Positions 8,556 through 17,472 are shown, counted from the first letter of the stretch. The stretch is DNA of 44,620 bases from Ignavibacteriota bacterium (GCA_003155495.1 PMDB01000068.1:42451-87070); one strand, 5' to 3'. Program-made: numbers and translations. Notes: generated by a model from the letters alone, not told the origin.

Positions 8556-9386
8556 ATGCCCAAAGCAATTATTATAAATACCTTTTTTATTTCTATTGCA
8601 TTGCTTGGCTGCTCGGAACGTAGACCTGATGCATTGCTCGTCAAAGATGACAAGGAACTTAAGGAAGGCCTGAAAGTGCTTGGACAAGAGCGGGTATTCT
8701 TTGGGCATCAATCTGTTGGAAACAATATACTTGGCGGATTGAGAGAGATTATCAACGAGAACCCGGAAGCGCAGTTGAACTTTCTGAACTGGACGGATAG
8801 TCTTCATCTTTCGCAAACTTATTTTGTAGGAGGATTCCTCGGAAAGAACGGGAAACCGATGTCCAAATTTGACGACTATATTCGTATTGTTGAAAAGTTG
8901 AGTCATGCAAACCTCAGTATCGCCTTGATGAAATTGTGCTTTATCGATGTTACACAACAAACAAACGTCGATCAGGTCTTCGACGAATACATCGTTACCA
9001 TTGAGTCCTTGAAGCAAAAGTATCCGTCAACGACGTTTGTTCATGTCACTGTCCCTTTGACTACTGAAGCAAATATAGCTAGGCGCATCTATCGCTCACT
9101 CCGTGGTCGTGCAATTGATTACATCGCTGATAACAGTGCGCGGGAGAGGTACAATGAAAAGCTCCGGAGACATTTTGCATCTGAGCCCATCTTCGACCTT
9201 GCGGCAGTAGAGTCGACTCATCCAAACGGGAATCGCGAAGGTGGCCAAACGTCGTCAGGAACATACTATAGTCTCGCGAAGGAATACGCGAGTGATGAAG
9301 GGCATCTAAATGAATATGGAAGAAAAATTGCCGCACGTGAACTTGTGCGAACATTAGCACAGGTTGTACGCGATCATAGAAAATAA
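8556..9386 (+). CDS. SGNH-like lipoprotein, putative esterase
   Basis: A 276-residue exported protein. The signal peptide ends in a lipobox (ALLGCS) with Cys19 as the predicted lipidated residue. The mature part begins with FFGHQSVGNN, a variant of SGNH block I in which Ser53 would be the nucleophile. The end carries DEGHLNEYG, matching block V with Asp247 and His250. This resembles a family annotated as SGNH/GDSL hydrolase-like, so a polysaccharide O-acyl esterase or transferase is plausible; the usual GDS triad is altered, and activity is not assured. The ATG has an excellent ribosome-binding site (GGAGGA, six bases upstream). It sits inside the polysaccharide locus, before the tandem PglD gene, and could tailor acetylation in the periplasm or at the outer membrane. 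Confidence 0.7.
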   Translation: MPKAIIINTFFISIALLGCSERRPDALLVKDDKELKEGLKVLGQERVFFGHQSVGNNILGGLREIINENPEAQLNFLNWTDSLHLSQTYFVGGFLGKNGKPMSKFDDYIRIVEKLSHANLSIALMKLCFIDVTQQTNVDQVFDEYIVTIESLKQKYPSTTFVHVTVPLTTEANIARRIYRSLRGRAIDYIADNSARERYNEKLRRHFASEPIFDLAAVESTHPNGNREGGQTSSGTYYSLAKEYASDEGHLNEYGRKIAARELVRTLAQVVRDHRK

Positions 9387-9585
9387 TGAGTGTATGCCAA
9401 TTGCTTTGGCACATGCAGCAACAGCACACCTGGATACAATATCTGCTAAAATTGAATTGCCATAGAATGAAGTGGAGGATTGATCCAACAATACTTTGGC
9501 CTTTGAATACTCCCAAAATCAAACTCGGAAGATCGAAGGAAGAGAAAGATCGGTTTTCTCTTTCAGAACAAATAAGGATTCTAGA

Positions 9586-10896
9586 ATGAAAGTTCTCATC
9601 GTAGGTGCAGGAGGGCATGCACAAGTAATCGCTGATCTGATTATACAGCGCCGGCTGTTTGGAGAGGAGATCGAGCTGTTAGGATTTCTTGATGATAATC
9701 CGGATGCCTTGAGTGACCCACCAGCTCTTTCGAGAAGAATCGGGTCCATCGAATTACTCGATAGTATTGTTTGCGATGGTGTGGTGATAGGTATCGGGGA
9801 CAACCAAACGAGAGAAAGACTATTCGCAAAAGCAAAGAGTCTGGGGCACAAAACGGTAAGTCTCATCCATCCCCAGGCAATAGTTTCCTCTTCAGCGAGA
9901 ATAGGAGAAGGGACAGTGATTTTTGGCGGTGCTGTCGTCAATATGGGCTCTGTGATTGGTGAAAATGTCATTATCAATACTGGAGCTACTATCGATCACC
10001 ATAATCATATTGCTTCACATGTTCACATAGGTCCCGGTGTACATTTGGGTGGTACTGTGGTAGTGCACGAAGGGGCATTTCTTGGCATCGGTGCTGCCGT
10101 GCTCCCCAATATTATGATCGGTGAGTGGTCTGTGGTCGGGGCGGGTGGCGTTGTTACAAGAGATCTGCCTGACCATGTTACAGCAATTGGAATGCCGGCA
10201 AAAGTAATCAAGAAGATTCCCATAAGGGTTCTTATTATGGGAGCCGGCGGTCATTCGAAAGTTGTTATCAATACAATATTGGCTTGTAATAAAACCGCAA
10301 ATGCTTTTTCGATTGTTGGGATTCTGGACGATAATTTGTATCTGCACAATAAAACTTTTATAGGAATCCCGGTATTGGGAGGAATTACTAGATTCAGAGA
10401 ATTTGAGCATGATGCTGTAGTTGTTGGGATAGGAGATAATTTAACTAGACAGAAATACTATTTGGAACTGAAGGAACAAGGCGAACATATGATAACAGTC
10501 GTCCACCCTCGTGCAACACTTGCTGCAGATGTTGTGGTCGGAGATGGAACTGTCATTTTCGCCGGTGTGGTTGTAAACAGCGGTGCTCGTATTGGTTCAA
10601 ATGTGATATTGAATACTGCCTGTACGGTTGGTCATGATTTGATCGTTAGCACGCATGCTCAGATTGGTCCAGGTGTCAATTTGGGAGGAGGAGTGACAGT
10701 AGGAGAAGGAGCATTCGTTGGTATCGGGAGTACAGTCATTCAAAATAAAACGATCGGCAACTGGGCAATCGTAGGTGCAGGAGCAGCAGTGATACGTGAT
10801 GTTCCTGCATTTGAGACAGTCGTAGGTGTTCCGGCAAGACCTCTCCACAAACGACCTATGAAGGACAAATTGGATACCCCAAATCTGAATAAATAA
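9586..10896 (+). CDS. Tandem-duplicated PglD/NeuD-type sugar O/N-acetyltransferase
   Basis: A 436-residue protein containing two complete PglD/NeuD units. Unit 1 (1-213) and unit 2 (214-425) each have an N-terminal Rossmann-like domain starting VLIVGAGGHAQV or VLIMGAGGHSKV, then a left-handed beta-helix of hexapeptide repeats with IGPGVxLGG and IGxxxVVGAG-type endings. The family uses acetyl-CoA to acetylate the 4-amino group of a UDP-4-amino sugar (PglD) or sialic acid precursors (NeuD). The catalytic His is present in both (His138, His350). The next residue, normally acidic, is Asp351 in unit 2 but His139 in unit 1. An upstream in-frame start at 9496 is possible, but ATG 9586 has AAGGA seven bases before it and begins exactly at the family N-terminus. 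A terminator follows at 11030-11082. Confidence 0.88.
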   Translation: MKVLIVGAGGHAQVIADLIIQRRLFGEEIELLGFLDDNPDALSDPPALSRRIGSIELLDSIVCDGVVIGIGDNQTRERLFAKAKSLGHKTVSLIHPQAIVSSSARIGEGTVIFGGAVVNMGSVIGENVIINTGATIDHHNHIASHVHIGPGVHLGGTVVVHEGAFLGIGAAVLPNIMIGEWSVVGAGGVVTRDLPDHVTAIGMPAKVIKKIPIRVLIMGAGGHSKVVINTILACNKTANAFSIVGILDDNLYLHNKTFIGIPVLGGITRFREFEHDAVVVGIGDNLTRQKYYLELKEQGEHMITVVHPRATLAADVVVGDGTVIFAGVVVNSGARIGSNVILNTACTVGHDLIVSTHAQIGPGVNLGGGVTVGEGAFVGIGSTVIQNKTIGNWAIVGAGAAVIRDVPAFETVVGVPARPLHKRPMKDKLDTPNLNK

Positions 10897-10969
10897 ATCG
10901 ATCAGCTATAGAGAAAAATTTTGTAGTATGAAACGCACATTAACTTATTCATAGTTGAGGTGCTGTTCA

Positions 10970-11009
10970 CGCCCAGCACTCGCATGGAGTGTGTGCGTTG
11001 GGCAAACTG
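10970..11009. repeat. Dispersed palindromic repeat, copy 1
   Basis: A 40-base element between the convergent PglD and ATP-grasp genes. It aligns without gaps to 39949-39988, matching at 28 of 40 positions. Both are imperfect palindromes: here GCCCA (10971-10975) pairs with TGGGC (10999-11003), and CGCA (10981-10984) with TGCG (10994-10997). Conservation of position, length and pairing suggests one family of short intergenic repeats, not chance. It may form a hairpin in either transcript. Confidence 0.45.
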
Positions 11010-11029
11010 AAGGGTTTTTACGTATGAGT

Positions 11030-11082
11030 ATGTGTTTGATCGGTGGTTTGATTCACGAAGTCGATGACACACATCTTTTTTT
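11030..11082 (+). terminator. Rho-independent terminator after the tandem PglD gene
   Basis: Arms 11030-11042 and 11062-11074 pair at 11 of 13 positions around a 19-base loop, followed by a C and then seven T residues (11076-11082). It lies downstream of the + strand acetyltransferase and just beyond the end of the convergent ATP-grasp gene, so it would end + strand transcription before antisense reading of that gene. Confidence 0.55.
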
Positions 11083-11132
11083 ATAGCTTCTTTTATTTTA
11101 TTAAACTTCGATATCAATTATTCGCTTGCTGT

Positions 11133-12140
11133 TTATAAATAGGGCTCTATGAGTGGTTTTAAACCCCTCTTGACAAATCGCTGCCAAGTAACTTTATCCC
11201 AGTTGTGGTTTCCTTCGATAAGGTCGGGGCCATTATCAGTAATAGCTATATCCCAACCAATGGATCTGTTATTTTTATTAAATAAGGCTGCATCTTTAGC
11301 CAGTTGTAATGATTCTTTCCAATATGGTATTTTAAATCCTACAATTTCAACACCTGTAATTGGATGGTAATATTCATCAGGTTTTGTAATGTCCTTGTAA
11401 CATGCGGGACATTCTATGATGCCAGTCGTAGGATTGATTGGTGCAGCTATATTGCCTGCAGACCAATTATCGATTGCAGAATTAATAGAAATTCGCAGGA
11501 GCGTACTTAATATGTCTACTTCATTATTGTTGTTTAATTGAGTTACGATTCTTAGAGTGTTGATTGCCGATGGAGCTAGTCTCATCAAATCCTTATGCTG
11601 GATGATATACTCTTCGACAAAGTCGTTTCCAGTTGCTGCGAGACGTTTAATAATTGCCTGTGAATCAAGATCTCTCACAGAGATGACCTCGATTCTCATA
11701 CCGCGTTCACCAAAAATACTTTTGAGAACGATTTTACCTGATTTATTATGCAATACTTTAACAGCAGAATCGTTATTAGCCTGCAAATCAGCCAAGGTCG
11801 CATGACCATGCTTGATAAATGGAGCATAGATTTCTAAAAATTTGAGTTTGTTATGTACTATAGAACGCTCAGATTTTGGATTCATTTTTAACTGATATTC
11901 TTCTAGGAGTGGAGTACCGACATATTTTATCCTTTCCTCTTTCTTTGCCAAGAAAAAATTAAATTGAAAATATTCTATTATAGAGATCTTGTACCTTAGT
12001 ACACTGTATACAATATCCACTAAGAGTCCGGTTTTAGTTCGACCGCTTTTCTTTTGGGCATAGTTTAAAAAGGATATGAATGTTGTTCTATCCAACTTAA
12101 TGATCCAATGCCCTAAATACAGAATTTGTTTCAGTACCAT
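11133..12140 (-). CDS. ATP-grasp protein, sugar-transfer-associated type
   Basis: A 335-residue protein resembling the ATP-grasp family found in polysaccharide loci (ATPgrasp_ST, PF14397). Visible family features are KSIFGERGMRIEVI (nucleotide-binding loop), EEYIIQHKDL, SAINTLRIVTQ and the C-terminal DLIEGNHNWD, where the Glu and Asn correspond to metal ligands. ATP-grasp enzymes join a carboxylate to an amine or hydroxyl through an acyl-phosphate, so it could attach an amino acid or similar group to a sugar; this is inferred. It is the only minus-strand gene within region 1 and looks more AT-rich than its neighbours. The whole unit, with its flanking AT-rich spacer, looks like an insertion into the locus. 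A minus-strand promoter must lie in 12141-12441. Confidence 0.75.
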   Translation of the reverse strand: MVLKQILYLGHWIIKLDRTTFISFLNYAQKKSGRTKTGLLVDIVYSVLRYKISIIEYFQFNFFLAKKEERIKYVGTPLLEEYQLKMNPKSERSIVHNKLKFLEIYAPFIKHGHATLADLQANNDSAVKVLHNKSGKIVLKSIFGERGMRIEVISVRDLDSQAIIKRLAATGNDFVEEYIIQHKDLMRLAPSAINTLRIVTQLNNNNEVDILSTLLRISINSAIDNWSAGNIAAPINPTTGIIECPACYKDITKPDEYYHPITGVEIVGFKIPYWKESLQLAKDAALFNKNNRSIGWDIAITDNGPDLIEGNHNWDKVTWQRFVKRGLKPLIEPYL

Positions 12141-12441
12141 TTTTAGTCCTCTAGTTCCTTTATTTCAATTCATCTTTAGATATTGAGATCTTTGTTTTTC
12201 AATCCACATCCTTTTTATATTCTTCAAATAATATTATTTAATTCTTTCTATTATAGCTACAAATAATTATATATTCATTATATATTAGAAATAATACACA
12301 AGAATTTACATTGGTCGTCTCACCGAGGGAAAGACTCCCGCTTACACTCTTGGTAATTACAAAACAATTATTTATTCTAGTGCCACTTCTAAAAAGAATC
12401 TTGTTTTTTAATCCTATAAACTATGCAAAAAGGAAATTATA
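12141..12441. promoter_or_regulatory. AT-rich divergent intergenic region
   Basis: About 300 bases separate the divergent ATP-grasp (minus) and methyltransferase (plus) genes. The part from roughly 12180 to 12300 is strongly AT-rich and carries no open frame. It must hold start signals for both genes; CCTATAAAC near 12412-12420 is a possible -10 element for the methyltransferase, whose ribosome-binding site AAAAAGGA follows. No other structure was recognised. Confidence 0.35.
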
Positions 12442-13386
12442 ATGTTTTTCGTTCCCCAGCAAAAATGGCGCCGCAGGGTCCTTGCCTATAAAGCTATTGG
12501 CTATCTCCCCTTCGCAGAAAAGATTATGGATGTTGCCCGATTACTGACGGGTACATCTCGCGGGCAACAAGGCCACCCCGCGCCTATTCGACAGATGCTG
12601 CAAATGTTGCAAAGGACGGACAAATCGGTCAAGGGGAAAAGGATACTCGAGATCGGTGCGGGTTGGCAGCCTGTGGTGCCGGCCCTTTTCTACGGGATGG
12701 GTGCCGGCAGTATCCTCATGACCGATATTGTTAAACACATGAGAAAAAGTTACGTGGAAGCGACTGTGAGATATTGCATTGACCATGCACGGGAGATCGC
12801 TAATCTCACCTCCATCTCACAGGACGACCTGGAGTTGAGATGGCGAAAATTACTTCCCGGCAGCGGGAACTGGGTGAAGCAATGGTATGACCTGGGAATT
12901 ACGTACAAAGCGCCCTTTGACATGACAACGTCAAAACTGCCCATGGCATCGTTTGACATGATTTACAGTTATTCCTGTATGAACTATATCCCTCTATTGC
13001 AATTGAGAAAGATTTTTAGTGAATCGGCCAACCTTCTGGATCGTTCAGGTTGGATCGCACATAATATACATGTCTATGATGATCTTTCAAGTTCGGAACG
13101 AGAGAAGTGGAATTTCCTGCGCTTTTCGGAGAAGGAATGGGACAGAATCGGGAACTGCAGGCTGCACTATCAGAATCGCCTCAGACCAAGTTCCTATACT
13201 GCGCTTGCTCAAGAGAACGGTTTTCGGGTAACCTATAGCGAAATGCTTCCGCTTGGTCTGCCAAAAGGATCTCTTGATCGCGCTAAGCTTGATGAAGAAT
13301 TCAAGTATCTGCCTGACGAGGAAATACTGTGCGGCCATTTTCTCCTAGTGGCCGAGAAGGTATCAAATTCCACAACAATACCATGA
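12442..13386 (+). CDS. Class I SAM-dependent methyltransferase
   Basis: A 314-residue soluble protein. A class I methyltransferase core is shown by ILEIGAGWQPVVP near residues 67-79 (SAM-binding motif I) and ILMTDIV about 20 residues later (acidic end of strand 2). The region MASFDMIYSYSCMNYIP near 170 corresponds to motif IV/V. No transmembrane segments are seen. In a polysaccharide locus such enzymes usually O- or N-methylate a sugar or the chain end, but the substrate cannot be read here. AAAAAGGA precedes the ATG. The upstream neighbour is divergent and the next + strand gene is 270 bases downstream, so it may be transcribed alone. Confidence 0.75.
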   Translation: MFFVPQQKWRRRVLAYKAIGYLPFAEKIMDVARLLTGTSRGQQGHPAPIRQMLQMLQRTDKSVKGKRILEIGAGWQPVVPALFYGMGAGSILMTDIVKHMRKSYVEATVRYCIDHAREIANLTSISQDDLELRWRKLLPGSGNWVKQWYDLGITYKAPFDMTTSKLPMASFDMIYSYSCMNYIPLLQLRKIFSESANLLDRSGWIAHNIHVYDDLSSSEREKWNFLRFSEKEWDRIGNCRLHYQNRLRPSSYTALAQENGFRVTYSEMLPLGLPKGSLDRAKLDEEFKYLPDEEILCGHFLLVAEKVSNSTTIP

Positions 13387-13656
13387 ACAATCAGGTGTAT
13401 ATATGAATCCGAGGTTAGCGAGGATTCCCTATGCGAAGGAATTGGTTCATCTTCACAAGTTATATTTTGCACATTAACTTCCCGATGCAAGAATAGTAAA
13501 GGAATTGGAGTCCGTCAATGGTCGTGAACGCTGAACGATGCAATAGACATCGTCCGCTTCAAACAGCTTTGACGTCCAGCATAAATTCTGGATCATCGAT
13601 AGGATGATTTGTAAATACTGGTCATTTCATCACATTGTATCATTATTAAAGGAATC
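13387..13656 (+). other. Intergenic spacer with possible decayed coding remnant
   Basis: The + strand frame beginning at ATG 13402 reads as protein-like for 24 codons (RIPYAKELVHLHK...) to a TAA at 13477-13479. It stays protein-like for about 18 more codons (LPDARIVKELESVNG...) before a TGA. This could be a fragment of a lost gene, but no family is recognised and it may be chance. The last 20 bases hold AAAGGA, the ribosome-binding site of the next gene. Confidence 0.25.
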
Positions 13657-14799
13657 ATGGATTTGAAAACGAAACATATCTATCTTTCTCCGCCTCACCT
13701 CGATGGGCGGGAACGCGAGTTTCTCCTCCAAGCCTTTGAATCAAACTGGATAACGACACTCGGACCGCAAGTGGATGCATTTGAGCGCGATATCTGTGAA
13801 CGGGTTGGCGTACCGCATGCTGCCGCTTTGGCAAGCGGAACAGCGGCTCTTCACTTAGCACTTATGAATCTTGGTATTCAACAAGGTGACGAGGTACTCT
13901 GCTCGACGTTCACATTTGTTGCATCAGCAAACCCCATTATATACTGTGGTGCCTCTCCGGTATTCATCGATAGTTCTCCCGATACGTGGAACATGGATCC
14001 TCTCTTGCTCGAGGAAGAACTTCGCGTATGCAGCAAGAGAGGGAAACTTCCACGTGCGTTGATCGTCGTCGATCTCTACGGCCAGTCGGCAGATTATGAT
14101 CCTATTCTGAAGCTCTGTGCAGAACATGGAGTGCCAATCATTGAGGATGCGGCGGAAGCGCTTGGTGCAACATACAAGGGAAAATCTTCCGGTTCGTTCG
14201 GTGTCATGGGCGTTCTCTCGTTTAACGGGAACAAAATCATTACCACAAGCGGCGGTGGAATGCTCGTGTCCGCGAACAAAGAGTATGTGGATCACGCACG
14301 GTTCTTAGCGACACAAGCGCGTGATCCTGGCCCGCACTATCAACACTCTCATATCGGTTATAATTATCGTCTGAGCAATATTCTTGCTGCAATTGGCCGA
14401 GGCCAATTGGAAAACCTCGATAAGAAAATTGCACGCCGGAAAGAAATTAATCATTTCTATCGAGAAGCCTTCGCGGATATCGCTGGAATGGAGTTCATGC
14501 CTATTGCACCGTATGGTGAGCCGAATTATTGGCTTACATGTATTACTGTCGATCCTTCACAATCAAGAGCTTCGAGTGAAGATATCCGGCTTGCACTCGA
14601 AAAAGAAAACATTGAATCGCGCCCGCTCTGGAAGCCGATGCACCTTCAGCCTGTATTTCAGTCTTGCCGCATTCGAGGAGGTGTTGTTACAGAAAAGATC
14701 TTTGCGGAAGGACTCTGTCTCCCGAGTGGATCGGGAATGACAACAAGCGATCTGCACCGTGTTGTCGATGTTGTACGAAAGGTCTGCGTTGGATCATAG
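13657..14799 (+). CDS. DegT-family aminotransferase, PglE-like
   Basis: A 380-residue PLP-dependent aminotransferase of the UDP-4-keto-6-deoxy-GlcNAc 4-aminotransferase type (PglE and relatives). It shows NWITTLGPQVDAFE near the N-terminus, ASGTAALHLAL, STFTFVASANPI, IIEDAAEALGA with the PLP-contacting Asp, and FNGNKIITTSGGG with the Schiff-base lysine at K193 (codon 14233-14235). The pattern, including the N-terminal HIYLSPPHLDG, matches PglE-like proteins that work with PglF and PglD to make N,N-diacetylbacillosamine or a related sugar. All three partners are in this locus: PglF-like at 15472-17472 and PglD-like at 9586-10896. AAAGGA lies five bases before the ATG. It is distinct in sequence from the aminotransferase at 4121-5326. 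Confidence 0.88.
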   Translation: MDLKTKHIYLSPPHLDGREREFLLQAFESNWITTLGPQVDAFERDICERVGVPHAAALASGTAALHLALMNLGIQQGDEVLCSTFTFVASANPIIYCGASPVFIDSSPDTWNMDPLLLEEELRVCSKRGKLPRALIVVDLYGQSADYDPILKLCAEHGVPIIEDAAEALGATYKGKSSGSFGVMGVLSFNGNKIITTSGGGMLVSANKEYVDHARFLATQARDPGPHYQHSHIGYNYRLSNILAAIGRGQLENLDKKIARRKEINHFYREAFADIAGMEFMPIAPYGEPNYWLTCITVDPSQSRASSEDIRLALEKENIESRPLWKPMHLQPVFQSCRIRGGVVTEKIFAEGLCLPSGSGMTTSDLHRVVDVVRKVCVGS

Positions 14800-15471
14800 A
14801 AGTTCGTAGCATGCTCCCCTTTGATATTCTCCATCGACTTCAAGTATAATGAGTAACCAAGTCCATTGTTCATAACTATTAGATTTTTATAACTACTCCG
14901 CATATACTTTCTGAATAGCTCATTGGATCAAAGATTGCAGCGATTGCCATCCCCGTAGTTTTCGCATTTTTGTATCCCGATTTTTTTGTGGGAATAAACG
15001 GGAATATTTCTTTGTTTCTCTTTGTTATTCTCATGCGCGTTTCTGCTGTTTTTCCGTCATACTGTACTGCGACATCAGATTCCCACACTTTATGCGGGAC
15101 TAGTGGGAACCTTTTTCTTTATCCTTCTGTTATTTCCACATAATGTTTCCAGTGGGAGCTTTTTTGTTCTATACATAAATCAACACACCCCAGACTGCAG
15201 AGCGGACAGGTGGGGAATGACTGTACTCATACTCATGGTTTGCCGTTATATCCTTGAAAACATTTTGAGCAGTTACAGATTTTTTATCGTTTTCTTTATT
15301 AATGATTTCTAATAAGCATTAGAAAGTTCTAATTAGCAGTCTTCTTTTAAACTTAATATACTTATTCAAGGCAAAAAAGGTTATCGGACCCCTAATTAAT
15401 TGCATTATTAAATGGACTATGCTGAAAAAACTACCAATTTTCTATATGTATAAGAAGAGGCTATAAATCCA
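14800..15471 (+). other. 672-base spacer with hydrophobic, possibly decayed open frames
   Basis: Two overlapping + strand frames look membrane-like. One near 14935-15135 reads AAIAIPVVFAFLYPDFFVG and FLFVILMRVSAVF. The other, an ORF at 15022-15312, reads LYAGLVGTFFFILLLFPHN. Switching between them needs one frameshift around 15060-15080, as if a small membrane protein gene had decayed. No family is recognised and no good ribosome-binding site precedes either. Downstream, 15308-15323 is a short perfect inverted repeat (TCTAAT/ATTAGA) in AT-rich sequence. The 3' end contains the leader of the next gene. Confidence 0.3.
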
Positions 15472-17472
15472 ATGAGCAAACGTTTCTTTACTATCATCCT
15501 CAAGGCACAGAATCGACATCTTTTTGTGCTCGATATTATCATTCTTTCCATTATCCCTATGCTGTCTTTAATTTTGAGACTCGAGACGGTTCATGCTGTG
15601 GTTGCACTTGGCAATTCATTGCTCATCTATACTCTGGTATCACTCATTCTCAAGTTAAGCGTGTTTCAACTTTGCAAATTTTATAACCGTTACTGGGTGT
15701 ATGCCAGTGTGGATGAGGTCGCTATATTATTTATTGCGACCATGGCATCTTGGCTCTCATGCGTTATCGTATTCTTTGGAATCTTAAAACCATTCGGTTT
15801 GGTTACAGCGGGTTTTCCTCTTTCGATACCTTTTATCGATGGTTTGCTAACGATTCTGATGGTCGGCGGCGTACGGGTTATGATCAGGCTTGTGTATGTC
15901 TTCAATGAACGAATTGGCACAAAAGTCAAAAACAAAAATGTTCTCATTGCCGGCGCCGGAATTGCAGGATCGATGATCGTCAAAGAGCTTCGGACAAATC
16001 CGCAATTAGGCATGAAGCCTATCGCATTTGTCGATGATGATCCAGTCAAACAGAATGTAAACATACACGGTGTCAAGGTAGTGGGGATGCTTGAGCATAT
16101 TCCCGACATCGTGAAAGAATATGGGATTGATGAAATCATTATTGCGATGCCGACGGCTTCTGGAAAAACGATCAAAAGTGTTGTTCAGATGTGCCAAACG
16201 CTGAAGGTGACAAGCAAAACAATTCCCGGGGTTTTTGAAATCCTCTCTGGATCCGCTGTTGCGCAATTGCGCGAGGTTCAAATCAATGACCTGCTCCGGC
16301 GCGGGATTATCGAAATCAACGAAATTAATTTGTGGAAACTCATTCAAGGGATGCGGGTGATGGTTACAGGGGCCGGTGGATCCATCGGAAGCGAACTCTG
16401 CCGCCAGATTATCAATTTCCATCCGAAAGAGCTCATCATGCTGGGTCACGGAGAGAATTCTATTTTCCAGATCGCGAACGAGATCAAGACCCAACATGGT
16501 GTGGTTGGCCAGGCGATAACATTTAAAACAGTGATTGCAGATATCAGAGATCGTGATCGAATGATTCATGTCATGGAGGAATCTCAACCGCAAATCATTT
16601 TCCATGCAGCTGCCCATAAACATGTGGGATTGATGGAAAAGAATTGTCTCGATGCTGTGACCAATAACGTTTTAGGTACGCAGACCCTTGTTGAACTCGC
16701 AGCTCGCTATGGAGTAGAAAAGTTTGTCATGATTTCATCGGACAAGGCAGTCAATCCGACAAGCGTCATGGGAGTGACGAAGCGTATTGCCGAGTTGGTT
16801 GTCCGTAATGCTGCTGTGAACCATCACAAGGCATTTGTTGTAGTACGGTTTGGCAATGTCCTTGGTAGCAGAGGAAGTATTGTACCTATCTTGGAGAATC
16901 AGATTCGCTCGGGTGGGCCAGTGACAATAACACATCCTGATGTGTCAAGATTCTTTATGACGATTCCTGAAGCTGTACAGCTTGTGCTGCAAGCCGGTGC
17001 ATTGGGGAAGTGTGGGGAGACGTTTGTTCTTGATATGGGTCAGCCAATAAAAATTGTTGATCTTGCGCGTGACCTCATCCGACTCAGCGGGTTACGTGAA
17101 GGAACTGATATCGATATCGTATTCACCGGTTTACAGAAAGGTGAGAAGATGCACGAAGAACTGTTCTATGCAACGGAGAATCAAACGCGATCGAGTCATG
17201 AAAAAATATTTGTCTGCAGCAATGGTGACAATCTCCATTCGGCAGCCCAAGATTATAGAAACGGTCGAAATCCTATTAGTGAAGAATCATCGTCGCTCAT
17301 TCGCGATATTAACTTGCTTATTAATGTAGCCCGAGCTGGCAAGACAGATCTTGTGTACCAGTATTTGAATAAAATCGTTCCTCAGTATTGTAGCGATGAA
17401 TTCTTTCGCGTGAATCTCGATGATCTCAAGGTTCAGAAGAGAATTCACAGTTCGGCCGAGGTGGCTGCATAA
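15472..17472 (+). CDS. PglF/CapD-type nucleotide-sugar 4,6-dehydratase
   Basis: A 666-residue membrane protein. The N-terminus has four predicted transmembrane helices (about 20-145). Next is a Rossmann domain (VLIAGAGIAGSMIV, residues 161-174, to about 290) and then the catalytic short-chain dehydrogenase domain starting VTGAGGSIGSELC near residue 298. SSDKAVNPTSVMGVTKR is the catalytic segment in PglF-like enzymes, where the usual Tyr is replaced by Met and an adjacent Asp/Lys pair does the chemistry. It dehydrates UDP-GlcNAc to UDP-4-keto-6-deoxy-GlcNAc, feeding the PglE-like aminotransferase and PglD. The length agrees with full-size members. A clear terminator follows at 17596-17627, marking the end of the + strand polysaccharide locus. 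Confidence 0.92.
   Translation: MSKRFFTIILKAQNRHLFVLDIIILSIIPMLSLILRLETVHAVVALGNSLLIYTLVSLILKLSVFQLCKFYNRYWVYASVDEVAILFIATMASWLSCVIVFFGILKPFGLVTAGFPLSIPFIDGLLTILMVGGVRVMIRLVYVFNERIGTKVKNKNVLIAGAGIAGSMIVKELRTNPQLGMKPIAFVDDDPVKQNVNIHGVKVVGMLEHIPDIVKEYGIDEIIIAMPTASGKTIKSVVQMCQTLKVTSKTIPGVFEILSGSAVAQLREVQINDLLRRGIIEINEINLWKLIQGMRVMVTGAGGSIGSELCRQIINFHPKELIMLGHGENSIFQIANEIKTQHGVVGQAITFKTVIADIRDRDRMIHVMEESQPQIIFHAAAHKHVGLMEKNCLDAVTNNVLGTQTLVELAARYGVEKFVMISSDKAVNPTSVMGVTKRIAELVVRNAAVNHHKAFVVVRFGNVLGSRGSIVPILENQIRSGGPVTITHPDVSRFFMTIPEAVQLVLQAGALGKCGETFVLDMGQPIKIVDLARDLIRLSGLREGTDIDIVFTGLQKGEKMHEELFYATENQTRSSHEKIFVCSNGDNLHSAAQDYRNGRNPISEESSSLIRDINLLINVARAGKTDLVYQYLNKIVPQYCSDEFFRVNLDDLKVQKRIHSSAEVAA

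Noticed and set aside
9496-9585. N-terminal extension of the tandem PglD protein
   Set aside because: The 30 extra residues do not look like the family; ATG 9586 has a good ribosome-binding site and the exact family N-terminus.
9386-9589. 67-codon open frame overlapping the end of the SGNH-like gene
   Set aside because: No ribosome-binding site or domain; it runs into the better supported start of the tandem PglD gene.
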